10,726 nucleotides of DNA from Bacteroidales bacterium UBA1735 (GTDB lineage Bacteria > Bacteroidota > Bacteroidia > Bacteroidales > Paludibacteraceae): the NCBI GenBank assembly GCA_002315745.1, contig DCID01000047.1:17610-28335 (forward strand). Reading direction: 5' to 3'. Below are positions 9,101 to 10,726 of this stretch, piece after piece (within the stretch, counting starts at the first letter, position 1; each line of letters opens with the position of its first letter). The notes under the pieces were generated by a model. The model saw only the letters and a program-made list of their open reading frames with translations, was not told where the DNA came from and searched no databases. Position numbers and translations under genes: made by a program.

Positions 9101-10726
9101 ACTACGTAAATCGCGTACACAGGTGATCTCATACACCCCGTGCTTATCGCCGTTGGTTACATGAAGCGATACCAACTCACCATCTACCAGTTCTTGCACT
9201 TGCTGACCCGCTTTCATGTCATACGTAACCACCGATTGAGCACCCTCATAATGTACAGTATAAGCATGATTAGCAGGATGATAGCCCTCAATCGCAACGC
9301 CATTGACATAGATCATATCCAACTCCACCTCCGTCTGCTCAGGAGCCAAGAAGTCTAGGATATATGTATTGGACGAGCCCGATTCGGGAGTCACTACAAT
9401 CTGCGCTTGACCCACCGATTCAGGTGCCACGATGACCACTTGCTGACCCTCGGCTTTATCCACGGTAATCTGCGGGCATATAAGCGTATTCAATACTACA
9501 TGATAGCTCAATGTAGCCGAATCAAAACCTGCCAAAGGCACACTATCCAAGTAGATCATCTTCAGATACGCATTTTCCGACTTCTGTATGACAAACAAGA
9601 TCTCATACGTCTGCTTAGCGCCATCCTCCGCTGTTACGGTAATTTTCTGCGTCGTATTATCCAACACAGACAAGACGCGTTGCGACTCCTCCGCTTTCAC
9701 ATACGTCACTGTCGGAATAGTACTTACGCCTGCAGGTAATGTGTCTATATAATATAAGGAGTCAGGACGGAAACCTTCAATGGACACGTTGTTAATACGA
9801 ATATCTTGTAAGGTCGTGTTCGACGACTTAGCTACACTAAACTTGATAGTATAAGTCTTGCTCGCACCCGTCTGAGGACGAACCGTGATCTTATAATCAC
9901 CATTCACGCCACCATCACGTACCGTAATGGTCTGATAGGCTCCTTCGTCATAGGTAACAACCGGATGTTGCGTTGTACCAATCGGCAGCGGATAACTATA
10001 TTCCGTCACATCGGGATCAAAGCCTTTCAACGAATCGCCACCCACATAGATCATCCGAAGTGATGCATCAGACGAGGTAACCACCGAGAAGGCAATCTGA
10101 TAGATAGTGGTATTACCATTCTGCGCCGAGACAGAGATACGGGTTGTACCATTGAGACCTCCACTCAAGATAGTCACTTGCTCAAACTCATCCCCCTTAT
10201 CTACCGTAATAGCTGGCATAGCCGTCGTTCCAATAGGTAGATAATAATCGTAGTTCGTCACATTCTTATCAAAGCCAGGCAGCGGATCACCACCTACATA
10301 GATCATATCCAACAACGAATATTCGGATTTGGTCGTAGCAACCACTAACTTATACACCGACATATCACCACTAGCCGCCTTTACATTGACGCAGGTCGTA
10401 CCATTGAGACCACCTTCCACGATCTCCACAGTCTGGTATGGATCGCCCTTCTCATAGGTAATCTCAGGCAGTGTAGTTGTTCCTAAAGGTAAGTTAATAT
10501 AGTAGATGAACTGCTTGGGATCGAAGTTCTCAATGTAATCCCCCATCTTGAGCGACTTAAGATACGAATAGGTAGAAGCCTCCAACTTAAAGTTCAAGCT
10601 ATACACTTTCGGTGTTGAATTTCCCGGAGTCGTGACAGAAATCTTATATGTTCCACCCTCTACCTGTGCAGGCGGCATATAAGTGATGGTCTGTGCTCCT
10701 GCAGGATAAGCGGACACGGCCTCTAC
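2828..10726 (-). CDS. Giant secreted beta-sandwich repeat protein, 5' end missing
   Basis: An open frame with TAA at 2828-2830 that runs through the right edge with no stop. A GTG at 10717 is not a convincing start: codons for V-E-A precede it in frame, no signal peptide follows it, and the sequence there is mid-domain. The visible 2632 residues (numbered here from 10717) contain a partial N-terminal module (1-52), repeats 1-12 (53-1038), an unrelated domain (1039-1237), repeats 13-27 (1238-2524) and a C-terminal domain (2525-2629) resembling a T9SS sorting signal. The repeats look like the cadherin-like beta-sandwich family (Pfam PF12733 type). No catalytic motif is visible. The likely role is an exported surface, adhesive or matrix protein; this is inference from architecture. 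The gene is convergent with the bat operon, so a shared function is not implied. Its promoter and signal peptide lie outside the window. Confidence 0.88.
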   Translation of the reverse strand, partial: VEAVSAYPAGAQTITYMPPAQVEGGTYKISVTTPGNSTPKVYSLNFKLEASTYSYLKSLKMGDYIENFDPKQFIYYINLPLGTTTLPEITYEKGDPYQTVEIVEGGLNGTTCVNVKAASGDMSVYKLVVATTKSEYSLLDMIYVGGDPLPGFDKNVTNYDYYLPIGTTAMPAITVDKGDEFEQVTILSGGLNGTTRISVSAQNGNTTIYQIAFSVVTSSDASLRMIYVGGDSLKGFDPDVTEYSYPLPIGTTQHPVVTYDEGAYQTITVRDGGVNGDYKITVRPQTGASKTYTIKFSVAKSSNTTLQDIRINNVSIEGFRPDSLYYIDTLPAGVSTIPTVTYVKAEESQRVLSVLDNTTQKITVTAEDGAKQTYEILFVIQKSENAYLKMIYLDSVPLAGFDSATLSYHVVLNTLICPQITVDKAEGQQVVIVAPESVGQAQIVVTPESGSSNTYILDFLAPEQTEVELDMIYVNGVAIEGYHPANHAYTVHYEGAQSVVTYDMKAGQQVQELVDGELVSLHVTNGDKHGVYEITCVRDLRSDATLKNILLDGVGLTGFTPLTVDYTVNLPAGSQLPVITFVKNTDTEVTFFGQAAPNKFAIHVQAEDGSENTYTITFVIAPYSDVALANIELSRGTLDFAPETTIYNVSIGTGETLPDVTITSKLGQTTMLYQVTDSRQDIVVMAESGATRTYQIIYTRAQSGNSLLHTILLNGDTLKGFEPTKYNYVDTLAWRTRVIPNIQAVGQLPNQVITTYFCAVNGTARIHVEADNGAFSDYTIAFPVRKSSNTVLEEFYLGEEIPGVEFQFKPSQTDYVVALPHQTTAVPAYSYNQAEPEQLLEVISRPLGDTTKIIVHAENGDTRTYNFYFYAEETKEENRLQSIYIRELDQYLSLKDKTQRMFEVTMPYGSRSLTVEYEKMFLEQTVMVQPGGVLNPTLITVKGNREGDVDVVYTITPTLTTQNPAVLTDIKINGASLPEFASERYSYIVNVTAKPTLTYVLKSGAAINILDQTSKHWSAEVTYGEYTNRYDVWYYYANEVVPNAHFTEWTNCATYTSAKKPTGWNTIADALGQHSGFGKFNPDALVVKDGTSVALLQSKYSTPGGGTIPGFITLGSVSGQWAVAGGSSFVISGGISFHNSPDIMQINYKMTDVMTSNSIEYALTGSNGAKTLRWTNSSTSSSYSTFTYNLADANSAAGDPTLLNITLNSFYQVNGHTDTSLGATTPKTYVDWLAFIFNNTLTSMTVNGIAATKNDNAFTATLASAEDTDLPKLVFTGEVSDQAQKVAWSAPTVSGDKETRKATITNFGEDSQSSAYTLSVIRPLSTNNSLDSLYVGGELVNLSAAETELVRHLASSVHQIPDVQPFPGSKLQTVTTTYADSTYTIVVTPEYGEAKTYTVRFVTDLSDNTELNNISGVDGFVASTREYEVTPDKIAALRFEKAMDGQTVTMHNGLFTVVAENGTVGYYKVIAKSTKVETSAQITNFVLDGVDVQGFGGTNYDITHNRPSITAFVRTDEQDSVIYTQTSTKMTWEVIGAIAARHTYTLTYPTTLSDNALLANILVNGDSLADFNPQITDYTIYSDTAIALQAIGAEDKQNIQISQVKEDGVLTYTILVTAANGVAKKTYTLKVAPIRLDVATLDGIYLDGVLIDGFRQDSFVYVVTLPTPAAKVVEPQMPSFTYLVTDSKETVSLELGELNTAPTFFMVRSGSGVVEQTYSVTVMSEPSHNADLTGIVVNGQPVDRFEVGRHYYSVVAEDENIVITWSSDDHFQHVTLLEGEDFEYTIRVVAQDGVTTQDYVLDVYLTSLSNDVTLRDILLDGMEFKDFQRALNEKLEFSPMKNQYDINLPAGTTILPEVSASMQMEGQTVVIRQEGLNIYLDVTAKDGVSKNTYTLNFYVPLSSNANLSMIFCNGDPIADFTPDYYYYLVTLPVGTHTLPEIVSQKGQNGQTVDAPYIEEEKNRATIRVTAEDGHSTSAYVVVFEFERSQADTLEMIYASGDTLPGFEPHRFVYNLELPVGTTAFPLIEYVAADQWQTIRLDTIAQADNQLTRQIYVQSEYGNSKTYTISYTILPSSIDTLMMIDINGTPLQDFNSQVQEYYYALENTATELPLVGATKGDPYQTINAYQLEEVSSQELPDSVKAVNQKVEIHVQAQDGHTRIYTVHFSMKKSTEAGLNMIMLNGKNLSGFVSEVTYYSGKDLALNCQESVPVVTVAKKHEAQKVEISVMTVEAAPDTVYIDVTAEDGKHQERYTIIFADVVSENYFLSNLLFTDGYYVPFDSIKQDYEIDIPYGVDTIPTVLPIQSDICQTVEVGDPIVIDPTTTVQYITVHPYNNEQMSYQYSITYYFHAKGDALASAIFLRGQLVEDFNKEQFEYVVEYEDGTSKQQMCTEKDVTVLLSDPDAFYVVRCDTSMTIYVDVTAQDTTITNTYRIEQIIGLSRNNYLASISLGGELIRDFDPETTFYTYYVLEGGTPPLVEAEAQHSKAEVSVLMKSAGDTTVVTCYAENGDARKYYIYFAYTTINSSLNAKSQDVLIKRLDGFRIFVATIRHDVDFALYDQQGHLVYYNQNMPICDQNNAILQPYANGVEVLTDVVDESQGVTIELRSDQVYLYGFYSPNGCIAHGKFVIVK
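3146..7006 (-). repeat. Repeats 13-27 of the giant protein
   Basis: Fifteen modules coding residues 1238-2524. Their first bases on the minus strand are near 7006, 6739, 6496, 6283, 6055, 5806, 5533, 5287, 5008, 4750, 4489, 4198, 3928, 3661 and 3391. Most follow this pattern: L..I.vnG..l.dF.p....Y.v.LP.GTt.lP.v, then a Q.V strand, then [IV].V.A[EQK][DN]G....Y.i.f, then S.na as linker. Lengths vary from 71 (repeat 15) to 97 (repeat 23). Repeat 15 lacks the LP.GTT strand; repeat 20 has about 10 extra residues (QRALNEKLEF) after its DF; repeat 23 has an insert around SSQELPDSVKAVNQ. Repeats 25-27 carry several cysteines. This half is more divergent than repeats 1-3. Confidence 0.85.
7007..7603 (-). 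other. Non-repeat domain in the middle of the giant protein
   Basis: About 199 residues (1039-1237) that break the repeat pattern. It opens with PNAHFTEWTNCATY and KKPTGWNTIADALG, continues with a Gly/Ser-rich part (GGGTIPGFITLGSVSG, GGSSFVISGGISFHNSPDI), a Ser/Thr-rich stretch, and ends TYVDWLAFIFNNT. The 'N..F..W...P.GW', 'PGFITLG' and final 'vDwlaf.f' elements recall Bacteroidota jelly-roll domains of the PCMD type (Pfam PF13201) and carbohydrate-binding modules. I cannot confirm the family by eye. A binding role, perhaps for glycans, is a guess. It is placed between repeats 12 and 13, not at an end. Confidence 0.5.
7604..10561 (-). repeat. Repeats 1-12 of the giant protein
   Basis: Twelve modules coding residues 53-1038, starting on the minus strand near 10561, 10312, 10060, 9811, 9565, 9322, 9091, 8845, 8605, 8353, 8089 and 7828. 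Repeats 1-3 are 83, 84 and 83 residues long and clearly most alike. They share DMIYVGGD or RMIYVGGD, GFD, LPIGTT or LPLGTT, a KGD or DEG turn and GGLNGTT. Their DNA is also similar: GTACCATTGAGACC occurs in both repeats 1 and 2 (plus-strand reading). Repeats 4-12 are more diverged and keep mainly the leading L..I, the GF turn, the Y before the LP strand and the A-E-D/N-G motif. Repeats 11 and 12 are the most irregular, next to the inserted domain. The partial module at 10562-10726 ends in VYSLNFKLEAS and is the tail of a preceding domain. Confidence 0.87.

Noticed and set aside
10715..10717. GTG as the start of the giant gene
   Set aside because: The frame stays open to the window edge, no signal peptide follows, and the first 52 residues are the end of a beta-sandwich module.
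2828..10726. True calcium-binding cadherin repeats
   Set aside because: The recurring A-E-D-G motif resembles a calcium site superficially, but the DxD, LDRE and DxNDN signatures of cadherins are absent; only the cadherin-like beta-sandwich family fits.

Overview
The window looks like the chromosome of a member of Bacteroidales (Bacteroidota). The evidence is the Bat (Bacteroides aerotolerance) gene order batC-batD-batE, A-rich leaders in place of Shine-Dalgarno sites, and a giant surface protein whose C-terminus resembles a type IX secretion (T9SS) sorting domain. I cannot fix the genus from this sequence.

Layout: bases 1-188 on the plus strand hold the last 61 codons of batC. After a 40-base gap made mostly of five GTTTAGA heptamers comes batD (229-2079), whose stop overlaps the batE start in an ATGA junction (2076-2816). 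The three genes read as one operon for membrane-anchored periplasmic proteins. Only 11 bases beyond batE, a convergent minus-strand gene ends. It fills the rest of the window (2828-10726) and runs off the right edge. It encodes at least 2632 residues: a partial N-terminal module, 27 tandem repeats of 71-97 residues resembling cadherin-like beta-sandwich domains, one unrelated domain of about 200 residues after repeat 12, and a C-terminal sorting-type domain. It is probably an exported, cell-surface or shed filamentous protein. There is no gene-free stretch above 300 bases, and I see no RNA gene, CRISPR array, insertion sequence or prophage.

The least ordinary signal is a set of short tandem repeats in and around the bat genes, with units of 7 or 23 bases, neither divisible by 3. 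Two heptamer arrays lie exactly in the signal-peptide hydrophobic cores of BatD and BatE. A third heptamer array fills the batC-batD gap. A 23-base repeat forms the linker just before the BatD membrane helix and is read in all three frames. The coding units contain no stop in any forward frame, so one unit gives the same cyclic peptide whatever the frame. I saw no comparable repeats in the giant gene, but I did not search it computationally.
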